This document shows, one piece after another, positions 24,472 through 34,193 of a stretch of 64,000 nucleotides of DNA. The stretch comes from Halomonadaceae bacterium T82-2 (lineage in GTDB: Bacteria > Pseudomonadota > Gammaproteobacteria > Pseudomonadales > Halomonadaceae): the NCBI GenBank assembly GCA_001577635.1, contig LSBP01000008.1, positions 1 to 64,000 on the forward strand, in the 5' to 3' direction. The notes below the pieces were generated by a model, which worked only from the letters and a program-made list of their open reading frames with translations, was not told the DNA's origin and ran no database searches. The translations under genes and the position numbers were made by a program. How positions within the stretch are numbered: the stretch's first letter is position 1; each line of letters starts with the position of its first letter.

Positions 24472-24942
24472 TCAGGGTGACGAGGTGACGATGGTGTTGT
24501 CGGTGGTGCTGCTGCGCTGACGTTCGGCGATGCCGCGCACCTCGTTGCGCCGCACCAGGTCGCCCAGGCTGATGCCGTCGAGGAAGCCGTGAATCTCCTG
24601 CGACAGCTCGCACCACAGGTGATGCGTCAGGCAGGTATGGCCCTGCTGGCAGTCCGACAGCCCCTGGCAGCGGGTGGCGTCCACCGACTCGTCGACGGCG
24701 TCGATCACCCGCGCGACCGACAGCGTGTCCGGGGCGGCGGCCAGCAGGTAGCCGCCGCCCGGCCCGCGCACGCTCTTGACCAGCCGGGCGCGGCGCAGGC
24801 GGGCGAACAGCTGCTCGAGGTAGGACAGCGAGATCGCCTGGCGCTGCGAGATGTCGGCGAGGCTGATCGGCCCCTGGTCGCCGTGCAGGGCGAGATCGAG
24901 CATCGCGGTGACGGCGTAACGTCCTTTGGTGGTCAGGCGCAT
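24472..24942 (-). CDS. iscR: Iron-sulfur cluster-responsive regulator IscR
   Basis: Rrf2-family repressor carrying a [2Fe-2S] cluster. In 156 residues it has the N-terminal winged helix ([19 protein letters not shown]) and the cluster ligands Cys92, Cys98, Cys104 and His107, at exactly the E. coli positions within [21 protein letters not shown]. It is first of iscR-iscS-iscA. A probable type 1 IscR operator overlaps the -35 of its promoter (25037-25061), so autorepression appears to be retained. Confidence 0.96.
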   Translation of the reverse strand: MRLTTKGRYAVTAMLDLALHGDQGPISLADISQRQAISLSYLEQLFARLRRARLVKSVRGPGGGYLLAAAPDTLSVARVIDAVDESVDATRCQGLSDCQQGHTCLTHHLWCELSQEIHGFLDGISLGDLVRRNEVRGIAERQRSSTTDNTIVTSSP

Positions 24943-25028
24943 AAGCGAGTCGGGTCGGGCATCGGTCGCAGGGCCGCGCTGCGCCGGAGCGGGCTGAAGC
25001 GCGCGGCCGCCGGTGGAATCATCGCTCC

Positions 25029-25057
25029 ATTATGAGAAAACCCAGTAAAGCGGTCAA
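25029..25057 (-). promoter_or_regulatory. iscR promoter
   Basis: Minus strand TTGACC (25052-25057), 17-base spacer, CATAAT (25029-25034). It is near-consensus sigma-70 and about 87 bases before the iscR ATG. Confidence 0.75.
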
Positions 25058-25061
25058 CAAT
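25037..25061 (-). promoter_or_regulatory. Probable type 1 IscR operator
   Basis: Minus-strand 25-mer starting ATTGTTGACC and ending CTGGGTTTT. It matches the published type 1 consensus (ATASYYGACTRWWWYAGTC followed by RRSTAT) at 18 of 25 positions by my count. It overlaps the -35 element, as expected for repression by holo-IscR. Confidence 0.65.
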
Positions 25062-25099
25062 AGCGCCGCCCGCCCCGGAGGTATACGCCGCGATGCGGC

Positions 25100-25975
25100 T
25101 CAGTCCTCGTTGCCGCCGTCACGCCGGGTGTCCTGGCGTTCGGCTCGCCGTTCGGCTTGCCGTTCGGTGCGGGGGTCGGGGCCGCAGCAGCTGTCGACAT
25201 CGGCGAGGATCTCGGCGAAGTCCTCGTCGCGCAGCTCGGGCAGGCGGCCTTCGAGGTAGCCGGTGTCGAGCTTCCTGAGTGTGGTGCACATGCGCTCGAT
25301 GCGCTGGTCCACGGCGTGCATGTGGTCGAGCATCGCCTGCATGGAACGGGCCACGGGGTCGGGCATGTCCTGGCTCACGCCGTAGGCGTCGAAGCCGAAC
25401 TTCTGGCGGATCGCCTCGCGGCGCTCGGGATCGAAGGTCGGGACCTCCTCGGTGTCGGGCTCGGCGCGCTTGACGATCTTGCCGGGAATGCCCACCACCG
25501 TGGCGCCGTCCGGCACCTCCTTGGTGATCACCGCGTTGGAGCCGATCTTGGCGCCGGCGCCGACCCGGAACGGGCCCAGGATCTTGGCGCCGGCGCCGAC
25601 GATCACGCCGTCGCCCAGGGTCGGGTGGCGCTTGCCCTTGTTCCAGCTGGTGCCGCCCAGGGTGACGCCCTGATAGAGCGTCACGTCGTCGCCGACCTCG
25701 GCGGTCTCGCCGATCACCACGCCCATGCCGTGGTCGATGAAGAAGCGCCGGCCGATGGTCGCCCCGGGGTGGATCTCGATGCCGGTCAGCCAGCGCGCCA
25801 GGGTCGAGATGGTGCGTGCCAGCCACTTGAAGTTGTGCCGCCACAGCCGATGGCTCAGGCGATGGGCGAGCAGGGCGTGAAGCCCCGGGTAGTTGGTCAG
25901 GACCTCGAGAAAGTTGCGCGCCGCGGGGTCGCGGTCGAACACGCTGTTGATGTCTTCACGCAGACGACCAAACAT
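25100..25975 (-). CDS. cysE: Serine O-acetyltransferase CysE
   Basis: First step of cysteine synthesis: acetyl-CoA plus serine to O-acetylserine. The 291-residue protein has an N-terminal helical region and the left-handed beta-helix of hexapeptide repeats with catalytic [17 protein letters not shown] and YQGVTLGG. A charged C-terminal extension of about 90 residues follows the helix, as in the Pseudomonas/EpsC type. It lies upstream of iscR in the conserved trmJ-cysE-iscR order, tying cysteine supply to the desulfurase. Confidence 0.95.
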   Translation of the reverse strand: MFGRLREDINSVFDRDPAARNFLEVLTNYPGLHALLAHRLSHRLWRHNFKWLARTISTLARWLTGIEIHPGATIGRRFFIDHGMGVVIGETAEVGDDVTLYQGVTLGGTSWNKGKRHPTLGDGVIVGAGAKILGPFRVGAGAKIGSNAVITKEVPDGATVVGIPGKIVKRAEPDTEEVPTFDPERREAIRQKFGFDAYGVSQDMPDPVARSMQAMLDHMHAVDQRIERMCTTLRKLDTGYLEGRLPELRDEDFAEILADVDSCCGPDPRTERQAERRAERQDTRRDGGNED

Positions 25976-26074
25976 GAAGCCTTCCTTGTTGGGCTGTCGG
26001 TCGGCGCACGGGCCGGCCGCGAACGGGTTGGTGACTCATTATTGGGGCGCCCGGCGCCCCCTGCAAGGCGCCGC

Positions 26075-26854
26075 TCAGCGCTGGCCGATGCGTTTCTCGA
26101 CGGCGCTGAGGATGCCGCGCAGGATGCTGACCTCCTGGGTGTCCGGCCGGGCGCGCAGGTAGAGGCGGCGCAGCCGGGCCATCAGCTGGCGGGGGCGCTG
26201 CGGATCGTGGAAGCCGGTGTCGACCAGCACCCGCTCGAGATGCGCGAAGTAGCGCTCGAGATCGTCGTGGCTGGCTGGCGGGTGATCCCAGTCGATGCCG
26301 AACGGGGCGGCCTCGCTGCCGGCCTCGGTGGGCTCGGCGGCGGCCAGCCAGGCCAGGCGGCACTCGTAGGCCACCACCTGCACGGCGGCGGCGAGGTTCA
26401 GCGAGCTGAAGTCAGGGTCGGTGGGGATGTGCACATGATGGTGGCAGTGCTGCAGCTCGGCATTGGTCAGCCCGCTGTCCTCGCGGCCGAACACCAGCGC
26501 CACCCGGCCTTGCGGGTCGGCCAGTTCGGCGGGCAATGATTCGCCCAGCGCCCGGGGCGTGATCATCGGCCAGGGCAGGGTGCGCGAGCGGGCGCTGGCA
26601 CCCACCACCAGGGTGGCGTCGGCCACTGCGGCATCCAGCGTCTCGTGACGGCTAGCGCCGATCAGCAGGGCATCGGCCCCCGAGGCGCGGGCGATCGAGT
26701 CGCTGGTCTGGATCTCGCAGCGCGGCGCGACCAGCGCCAGGTCGCCGAGTCCCATGTTCTTCATCGCCCGGCACACGGCACCGATGTTGCCGGGGTGGCT
26801 GGTGCCGATCAGCACGATGCGCAGCTGGTCGAGGGAAAAGGCGGGTTGAGGCAT
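26075..26854 (-). CDS. trmJ: tRNA (cytidine/uridine-2'-O)-methyltransferase TrmJ
   Basis: SPOUT-class enzyme that 2'-O-methylates position 32 of several tRNAs. The 259-residue product shows IVLIGTSHPGNIGAVCRAMKN at the N-terminus, VALVFGREDSGLTNAEL (SAM knot) near residue 120, and LNLAAAVQVVAYE further on. The ATG at 26854 begins MPQPAFSLDQLR; the open frame extends to 26923 but the extra residues have no family counterpart. It is divergent from suhB across 145 bp. Confidence 0.94.
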   Translation of the reverse strand: MPQPAFSLDQLRIVLIGTSHPGNIGAVCRAMKNMGLGDLALVAPRCEIQTSDSIARASGADALLIGASRHETLDAAVADATLVVGASARSRTLPWPMITPRALGESLPAELADPQGRVALVFGREDSGLTNAELQHCHHHVHIPTDPDFSSLNLAAAVQVVAYECRLAWLAAAEPTEAGSEAAPFGIDWDHPPASHDDLERYFAHLERVLVDTGFHDPQRPRQLMARLRRLYLRARPDTQEVSILRGILSAVEKRIGQR

Positions 26855-26999
26855 GGCAAGACAACGTCGCGGCAATGAAAAGGGGCGCCAGTCTACCATG
26901 TCAGCCGCCGGGCCGGGACGCATCGCGATTCCCTCGCGGAGCCGGGTCTGCTAGCATGCGCGACGTTCTTTAACAGTTACCGACCCTCAAGGCCCGATC

Positions 27000-27794
27000 A
27001 TGCATCCGATGGTCCAGTTCGCGCTGCGTGCCGCACGCAGCGCCGCCGAGCAATTCGTCCGTATCCGCGAGCGCATCGATGTCGCCCGCGATGACCACGG
27101 TCTCGACCGCCTCCTGGAAGATACCGCCCGCAACGCCGAAACGCTGATTGTCCGTCAACTGTCCCGCGGCTATCCGCAGCACGGGATCGCCGGCCGCTAC
27201 ACGCCGCACCGCGACGGAGAAGGCGAGGGTCGGGACACGGTCTGGAAGATCGAACCCTTCCATGGCTACACCAATCTCGGCGTCGGCAGTGTGCAGTTCG
27301 CCCTCTCGCTGGTGTGTCTCGTCAAGGGGCGCCCCGAACACGCCGTGGTGATCTGCCCGTTCAGTGACGACGAATACCTGGTCAGCCGCGGCCGCGGTGC
27401 GCAGCACAACGGCAAGCGCATCCGCGTCGGCAAGACCCACGGCATCGACGGTATGCGCCTGGCGATGGGGCTGCCGGAAACCTGGCTGCGCCCGCGTCAT
27501 CTGCCTACCTACCAGACCCTGATCCAGCAGCTCGCCCCGCGGATCGAGTCGCTGACCGCCTCGGGCTGTGCGCTGCTCGACATGGCCGATGTCGCTGCCG
27601 GTCGTGCCGACGCCGTGTTCGTGCTGGGCCTCGAGGAGCAGGACAGCCTGGTCGGTACGCTGCTGCTCAAGGAGGCCGGCGCACTGATCGGCGGTCCGGA
27701 CGGCTCGCCCGGCGTGGCGCCGGAAGCCAACCTGATGGCCGCCGGGCCGCGTCTCTACAAGGCGCTGGTCCAGGGCCTCAAGCCGCACATGTAA
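27000..27794 (+). CDS. suhB: SuhB-family protein with degenerate inositol monophosphatase active site
   Basis: By length (264 residues), synteny (trmJ-suhB-sec block) and overall sequence this is SuhB. It begins MHPMVQFALRAAR like E. coli and keeps LDMADVAAGRADAVF and KEAGALIGG. The catalytic motifs are altered: the E. coli TEES segment reads GRYT (metal ligand Glu67 to Arg66), DPLDGTTN reads EPFHGYTN (both Asp ligands lost, Glu85 and His88), and PWDFAAG reads EQDSLVG. Phosphatase activity is therefore unlikely. E. coli SuhB also acts with Nus factors in rRNA antitermination without needing catalysis, and that is the likely retained role. Confidence 0.9.
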   Translation: MHPMVQFALRAARSAAEQFVRIRERIDVARDDHGLDRLLEDTARNAETLIVRQLSRGYPQHGIAGRYTPHRDGEGEGRDTVWKIEPFHGYTNLGVGSVQFALSLVCLVKGRPEHAVVICPFSDDEYLVSRGRGAQHNGKRIRVGKTHGIDGMRLAMGLPETWLRPRHLPTYQTLIQQLAPRIESLTASGCALLDMADVAAGRADAVFVLGLEEQDSLVGTLLLKEAGALIGGPDGSPGVAPEANLMAAGPRLYKALVQGLKPHM

Positions 27795-27810
27795 GTCCGC
27801 TATCCTGAGA

Positions 27811-27848
27811 AAAGCCCCGGCTCGCGTCCTGCGAGCCGGGGCTTTTTC
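27811..27848 (+). terminator. Strong terminator after suhB
   Basis: Perfect 15-bp stem AAAGCCCCGGCTCGC (27811-27825) and its complement (27831-27845), 5-base loop, then T residues. Flanking A and T runs make it usable in both directions, between convergent suhB and secF. Confidence 0.9.
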
Positions 27849-27887
27849 ATGTCGGCATGGCCGTGCGGAGGGGCCTCCCCGAAACGA

Positions 27888-27913
27888 CGACACCCCGCCG
27901 AGGCGGGGTGTCG
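27888..27913 (-). terminator. Hairpin downstream of secF
   Basis: Perfect 12-bp stem CGACACCCCGCC (27888-27899) and GGCGGGGTGTCG (27902-27913). On the minus strand it is followed by a loose T-rich TCGTTTC. It probably ends the secD-secF transcript. Confidence 0.6.
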
Positions 27914-27933
27914 CGCTGACGTCGCCGAACGGA

Positions 27934-28857
27934 TCAGGGCAGTTCGTCGCCCTCGGCGTTTTCCTTCTTCGCCGGGATCAGGTCCTCGCGCTGGAGCTTG
28001 ACGGCGATCAGCAGCGCCGAGGCGACATACACCGAGGAGTAGGTCCCCACGCCGACGCCGACGATCAGCGCCAGGGCGAAGTTGTGGATCATGTCGCCGC
28101 CGAGCAGCAGCAGGGCCAGCAGCACCAGCAGGGTGGTGCCGGAGGTGGCCAGCGTGCGCGACAGGGTCTGGTTGATCGCCTCGTTGAAGATCGTCGGCAT
28201 GTGGTCGGTGCGCGACTTGCGGATGTTCTCGCGGATGCGGTCGTAGACGATGATGGTGTCGTTGAGCGAGTAACCGATCACCGCCAGCACCGCCGCCAGC
28301 ACGGTGAGATCGAAGTCGAGCTGGAACAGCGAGAACACGCCGAGCACGATGATCACGTCGTGAACCAGCGCCAGCAGCGCCCCCAGCGAGAACTTGTACT
28401 GGAAGCGCAGGGCGACATAGAGCATCACCACGCCGAGCGCCACCAGCATGCCCAGGCCGCTCTGGTCGCGCAGCTGACCGCCGACCTGGGCGCCGACGAA
28501 TTCGGCGCGGATCAGGTCGACGCTGGCGCCACCCTGACGCAGCACGTCCGTCACCTGGGCGCCGACGTTGGGGTCGAAGGCCTGCTGCAGACGTACCAGC
28601 ACATCGGTGGGCGCGCCGAAGGTCTGCACCGAGACGTTGGTGAAGCCGGCGCCTTCCAGGGTCTGACGCACGGCCTCCAAGGCCGGCGCGGCGGCATAGC
28701 GCACCTCGACGAGGGTGCCGCCGGTGAAGTCCAGCCCCAGGTTGAGCTGCTGGAACAGCAGCGAGACGATCGACACCAGCAGCATCGCCCCCGAGACGAA
28801 AAACGCGAGGCGGCGCTTGCCCATGAAGTCGAGCCGGCGATTGATGAAAGCGTTCAT
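27934..28857 (-). CDS. secF: Protein translocase subunit SecF
   Basis: Inner-membrane partner of SecD that uses the proton motive force to complete Sec-dependent export. The 307 residues have the first membrane segment at about 17-35, a periplasmic domain starting GLDFTGGTLVEVR, and five further segments with the family motif SLNDTIIVYDRIREN near residue 205. I chose ATG 28857 because AAGAGG sits 6 bases upstream; a GTG two codons earlier is also open. It is 9 bp after secD. Confidence 0.96.
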   Translation of the reverse strand: MNAFINRRLDFMGKRRLAFFVSGAMLLVSIVSLLFQQLNLGLDFTGGTLVEVRYAAAPALEAVRQTLEGAGFTNVSVQTFGAPTDVLVRLQQAFDPNVGAQVTDVLRQGGASVDLIRAEFVGAQVGGQLRDQSGLGMLVALGVVMLYVALRFQYKFSLGALLALVHDVIIVLGVFSLFQLDFDLTVLAAVLAVIGYSLNDTIIVYDRIRENIRKSRTDHMPTIFNEAINQTLSRTLATSGTTLLVLLALLLLGGDMIHNFALALIVGVGVGTYSSVYVASALLIAVKLQREDLIPAKKENAEGDELP

Positions 28858-28866
28858 GGCCACCTC

Positions 28867-30717
28867 TTAGATCCAGAGTTTCTTCACCGGCTTGCCGCCG
28901 ATGGTGAGATTGACGACCGCGCGCGACACCATGATCGCGGTGAACATCGAGGTCAGGATCCCCAGCGACAGCGTCACGGCAAAGCCCTTGACCGGGCCGG
29001 TGCCGATCGAGAACAGGATCACGGCCACCAGCAGGGTGGTGATGTTGCCATCGAAGATCGAGGTGAAGGCCCGCTCGTAGCCGGCGTGGATCGCCTGCTG
29101 GATCGGCATCTTCGCGCGCAGTTCCTCGCGGATGCGCTCGTAGATCAGCACGTTGGCGTCCACCGCCATGCCCAGCGTCAGCACGATACCGGCGATACCC
29201 GGCAGGGTCAGGGTCGCGCCGAGCAGCGACAGGGCGGCGACCAGCAGCACCAGGTTGATGCCCAGCGCGAGGTTGGCGATCAGGCCGAAGGCGCGGTAGC
29301 GGATCAGCATGAAGGCCACGACCAGCAGCATGCCGATCTCCACCGAGTGGATGCCGCGCTCGATGTTCTTGGCGCCCAGGCTCGGCCCGATGGTGCGTTC
29401 GGCGACGAAGTAGATCGGTGCGGCCAGCGAGCCGGAACGCAGCAGCAGGGCGAGCTCCTTGGCCTCGGTGGGCGAGTCCAGCCCGGTGATGCGGAAGCGG
29501 TTGCCCAGCGCGCTCTGGATGGTGGCCAGGCTGATGATGCCGCGCTCGGTGTAGTTGTCGCGCTTCTCGACCGCCTTGCCGTTCTCCATCACCGTGCGGG
29601 TGCGGGTCTTGTTGTCGATGTAGACCACCGCCATCGACCGGCCGATGTTGGAACGGGTGGCCCGGTTCATCAGCGTGCCGCCGGTGCCGTCGAGGTTGAT
29701 GTTGACCTGCGGACGGCCGTTCTGGTCGAACCCGACGCTGGCGCTGGAGACGTTCTCGCCGGTGATGATCACGTCACGCATCAGCCGGGCAGTGCGCTGC
29801 TGGTCGTTGCGGAACGGCAGCGTCTCGGTCTGCGAGTCGGGGGTGTCGGGACGGGCGGCGAGGCGGAACTCCAGGTTGGCGGTGGCACCCACCACGCGTT
29901 TGGCGGCGGCGGTATCCTGCACGCCGGGCAGTTCGACGACGATACGGTTGGGGCCCTGGCGCTGCACCAGCGGCTCGGCCACGCCCAGTTCGTTGACGCG
30001 GTTGCGCAGCGTGGTGAGGTTCTGTTCCACCGCGTAGTCCTGGATCTCCTGAACCTTCTTCGGCGTCAGGGTCATCGCCAGGGTGGCGCCGCGTTCGGCG
30101 TCCTGGTCGGCGTACTGGAAGTCGGGGAACTGACGGCTGATGACGTCGCGGGCCTTGCTGCGATCCTCGGCGCTGGCGAAGGTGAAGGACAGCGTCCGGC
30201 CATTGATCTGCGTATCCCGGTAGCGGATGCGCTCGTTACGGAGAGCCTCGCGGATCGCGCTGGCGTTGACCTGCAGGCGCTGTTCGATGGCGGCGTCCAT
30301 GTCGACCTCGAGGGCGAAGTGCACGCCGCCGCGCAGGTCGAGGCCCAGGTTCATCGGCGAGGCGCCGAGGCTCTCGAGCCAGGCGGGGGTCGACTCGGCC
30401 AGGTTGAGTGCCACCGTGTAGTCGTCGTTGACCTGACCGGCGACGATCTGGCGGGCCTTGAGCTGGTCATCGCCGCTGGCGAGGCGAATCAGGGCGCCGT
30501 TGGGCTGGCTGTCGATGCGCTCGATGGGGATATCGGCCTTGCCGAGCGCGCTGCGGATGCGCTCGAGCTGGCCGTCGTCCAGGGTGGCATCGCCACGGGC
30601 ACTGCTGATCTGAACGGCGGGGTCCTCGGGGTAAAGGTTGGGTAGCGCGTAGATCAACCCGACGACGATCACGAACAGTATCAGCAGATACTTCCACAGG
30701 GGATAACGGTTGAGCAT
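28867..30717 (-). CDS. secD: Protein translocase subunit SecD
   Basis: Larger subunit of the SecDF export motor. The 616 residues match E. coli SecD, with an N-terminal membrane segment (about 7-26), a long periplasmic region containing LGLDLRGGVHFALEVD, and six membrane segments in the last 200 residues with the RND-like motif GMAVDANVLIYERIREEL. It is followed immediately by secF and preceded by yajC, the standard operon. A hairpin in the yajC-secD gap may tune expression. Confidence 0.97.
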   Translation of the reverse strand: MLNRYPLWKYLLILFVIVVGLIYALPNLYPEDPAVQISSARGDATLDDGQLERIRSALGKADIPIERIDSQPNGALIRLASGDDQLKARQIVAGQVNDDYTVALNLAESTPAWLESLGASPMNLGLDLRGGVHFALEVDMDAAIEQRLQVNASAIREALRNERIRYRDTQINGRTLSFTFASAEDRSKARDVISRQFPDFQYADQDAERGATLAMTLTPKKVQEIQDYAVEQNLTTLRNRVNELGVAEPLVQRQGPNRIVVELPGVQDTAAAKRVVGATANLEFRLAARPDTPDSQTETLPFRNDQQRTARLMRDVIITGENVSSASVGFDQNGRPQVNINLDGTGGTLMNRATRSNIGRSMAVVYIDNKTRTRTVMENGKAVEKRDNYTERGIISLATIQSALGNRFRITGLDSPTEAKELALLLRSGSLAAPIYFVAERTIGPSLGAKNIERGIHSVEIGMLLVVAFMLIRYRAFGLIANLALGINLVLLVAALSLLGATLTLPGIAGIVLTLGMAVDANVLIYERIREELRAKMPIQQAIHAGYERAFTSIFDGNITTLLVAVILFSIGTGPVKGFAVTLSLGILTSMFTAIMVSRAVVNLTIGGKPVKKLWI

Positions 30718-30746
30718 GGAAGCCCTGTCCTTGTTGCTGACGCGAA

Positions 30747-30776
30747 AAGAACGCTGCCGGCGTGAAGACCGGCAGC
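30747..30776 (-). terminator. Hairpin/attenuator between yajC and secD
   Basis: 8-bp stem GCTGCCGG (30753-30760) and CCGGCAGC (30769-30776). On the minus strand it is followed by GTTCTTTTC. It could partly terminate transcription after yajC, but the T run is interrupted. Confidence 0.45.
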
Positions 30777-30786
30777 GAGAGGCGGG

Positions 30787-31122
30787 TTAGAGGGACTTCA
30801 GAGTGCCCTTGGGCAGCACCGCCGCGACGGCGTTCTTCTGCACGTTGACCTCGGTGCCTTCGGCGATTTCCATGGTGAGGAACTCTTCATGCACCTTGGT
30901 GACCCGGCCGACCAGGCCCCCGCCGATGACGATCTCGTCGCCGTTGGCCAGATTGCTGATCAGTTTCTTGTGCTCCTTGGCCCGCTTGGACTGGGGGCGC
31001 CACAGCAGGAAGTAGAAGATCAGCACGAAGCCGACCAGCAGAACGATCTGGGCGATGCCGCCGCCCGCAGCCGCACCACCGCCGCTCTGGGCGTGCGCCT
31101 GTGAGATGAAGAAATCCAGCAT
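30787..31122 (-). CDS. yajC: Preprotein translocase subunit YajC
   Basis: Small inner-membrane protein associated with SecDF. The 111 residues include one membrane segment (about 22-42, IVLLVGFVLIFYFLLW) followed by RPQSKRAKEHKKLISNLANGDEIV and a cytoplasmic domain with GGLVGRVTKV. It lies between tgt and secD in the conserved queA-tgt-yajC-secD-secF order. Confidence 0.96.
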   Translation of the reverse strand: MLDFFISQAHAQSGGGAAAGGGIAQIVLLVGFVLIFYFLLWRPQSKRAKEHKKLISNLANGDEIVIGGGLVGRVTKVHEEFLTMEIAEGTEVNVQKNAVAAVLPKGTLKSL

Positions 31123-31217
31123 GGGTCAGTGTCTCCCGGAAGGTTGCGAAAAGGCTCTTGCCAAAGCGGGGCCGGGACGCGCGGGTCCCGGCCGGGAAAA
31201 GGGTTCCGCAGCGCGAT

Positions 31218-33450
<2,233 letters not shown>

Positions 33451-33566
33451 GGAAGCTCGCCACGAAGGCCGGGAATTGGGGATCACGGGGCGTCGCCGAA
33501 GCGGCGGCGCATGAATGAAACGGCGCAACATCATAGTCGAGACGCGCCGGGAAGTCAGTCCCGTTA

Positions 33567-33594
33567 TTGACGCGGCGAGGAGGACCCGTATAAT
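33567..33594 (+). promoter_or_regulatory. Promoter of tRNA-Leu
   Basis: TTGACG (33567-33572), 16-base spacer, TATAAT (33589-33594), with the tRNA 5' end 12 bases downstream. It is near-consensus sigma-70. Confidence 0.8.
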
Positions 33595-33605
33595 CCTGCC
33601 TCGCT

Positions 33606-33692
33606 GCCGGTGTGGCGGAATTGGTAGACGCAGCGGATTCAAAATCCGCCGCTAGCGATAGCGTGTCGGTTCGAGTCCGACCACCGGCACCA
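33606..33692 (+). tRNA. tRNA-Leu(CAA)
   Basis: 87 bases including an encoded CCA. Acceptor arms GCCGGTG and CACCGGC pair fully. The anticodon stem GCGGA/TCCGC encloses loop TTCAAAA with anticodon CAA, reading UUG. The long variable arm (CGCTAGCGATAGCG) marks a class II tRNA, and the T arm GTCGGTTCGAGTCCGAC is standard. The E. coli equivalent, leuX, is a well-known integration site for genomic islands. Confidence 0.97.
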
Positions 33693-33696
33693 TGAA

Positions 33697-33743
33697 ATCA
33701 AGTGAGCCCTGATTGCCCCTCCTTTTTTTGCTTGTCACTTGAT
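33697..33743 (+). repeat. Inverted repeat just downstream of tRNA-Leu
   Basis: Perfect 9-bp arms ATCAAGTGA (33697-33705) and TCACTTGAT (33735-33743) enclose 29 bases with a run of seven T. It may end the tRNA transcript, or be a recombination remnant. Confidence 0.5.
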
Positions 33744-33991
33744 GCCCTCCTTTCTGTACCTGCTGTATTCCCGACCCTTGTCGTTGTTGCCCTGTATGCA
33801 CGCTCTTCAAAAGCTTTCAGTCTGCCCTCTGGCGTGAAGGCGGGAAAACGCCGTTTCCTGGCACTACCGGTTGTGTGTCCGTCTTGTCTGCGAGGCGGGC
33901 AAGGGATTTTTTCGTTACCTATTGAATCTCAAACCCTTTTTGATAGGCGTTTACCGTAATTAACATCAATAAGCCTCGCCAATTCAGCGTA

Positions 33992-34018
33992 TTGACAGGC
34001 CGAAAACCCGGCTAGAAT
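33992..34018 (+). promoter_or_regulatory. Promoter-like TTGACA/TAGAAT pair
   Basis: TTGACA (33992-33997), 15-base spacer, TAGAAT (34013-34018). The -35 is perfect and the spacer short. It would start RNA near 34024, only about 56 bases before a strong terminator. Confidence 0.55.
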
Positions 34019-34023
34019 CGGTA

Positions 34024-34080
34024 CTGCTGCATCCCAGCATCCCTGTAATTTGACCGGCGCCCTCGGCGCCGGTTTTTTTA
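34024..34080 (+). ncRNA. Candidate small RNA of about 57 nt
   Basis: Lies between a consensus-like promoter and a strong terminator with no room for a protein. It can fold into a 5-bp hairpin TGCTG/CAGCA (34025-34029, 34035-34039), an unpaired middle (TCCCTGTAATTTG), and the terminator hairpin with its U tail, the layout of a minimal Hfq-type small RNA. I recognise no known family. It could instead be a terminator left from a lost gene. Confidence 0.4.
34053..34079 (+). terminator. Strong rho-independent terminator
   Basis: Perfect 9-bp stem ACCGGCGCC (34053-34061) and GGCGCCGGT (34065-34073), 3-base loop, and a tail in which seven T in a row follow the last G. No protein gene precedes it on this strand. 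Confidence 0.9.
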
Positions 34081-34134
34081 TGGCTGCCGCAAGGCGGGTA
34101 TGGCGATCCTCGTCTTTTGTCCAATTCCGCGCGG

Positions 34135-34164
34135 CTGACGCCGAAGCCGGGCAGGCAGTATGAT
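34135..34164 (+). promoter_or_regulatory. Candidate promoter for the LysE-family gene
   Basis: CTGACG (34135-34140), 18-base spacer, TATGAT (34159-34164), 29 bases before the ATG. Confidence 0.4.
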
Positions 34165-34193
34165 CGATGATTCCATGAGTCGAGGAGACAATC

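Larger units (their letters stand above)
33693..34193. other. AT-richer gene-free stretch between tRNA-Leu and the LysE gene
   Basis: 501 bases, visibly richer in A+T than the flanks up to about 34020. It contains a 9-bp inverted repeat around a T run just after the tRNA, a promoter-like pair (33992-34018), a strong terminator (34053-34079), and a weak promoter for the LysE gene. An 85-codon open frame (33702-33959) matches nothing I recognise. Confidence 0.6.

Noticed and set aside
28084-30645. 853-codon plus-strand open frame
   Set aside because: Antisense to secF and secD; composition is that of a shadow frame.
31171-31192. Hairpin GCCGGGAC/GTCCCGGC between tgt and yajC
   Set aside because: No T run directly after it on the minus strand; the genes are normally cotranscribed.
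33451-33642. N-terminal extension of QueA
   Set aside because: Overlaps the tRNA gene region and promoter; the family start is at 33450.
33702-33959. 85-codon open frame after tRNA-Leu
   Set aside because: GTG start without a ribosome site, no recognisable family, and it overlaps the inverted repeat; recorded only as part of the gene-free stretch.
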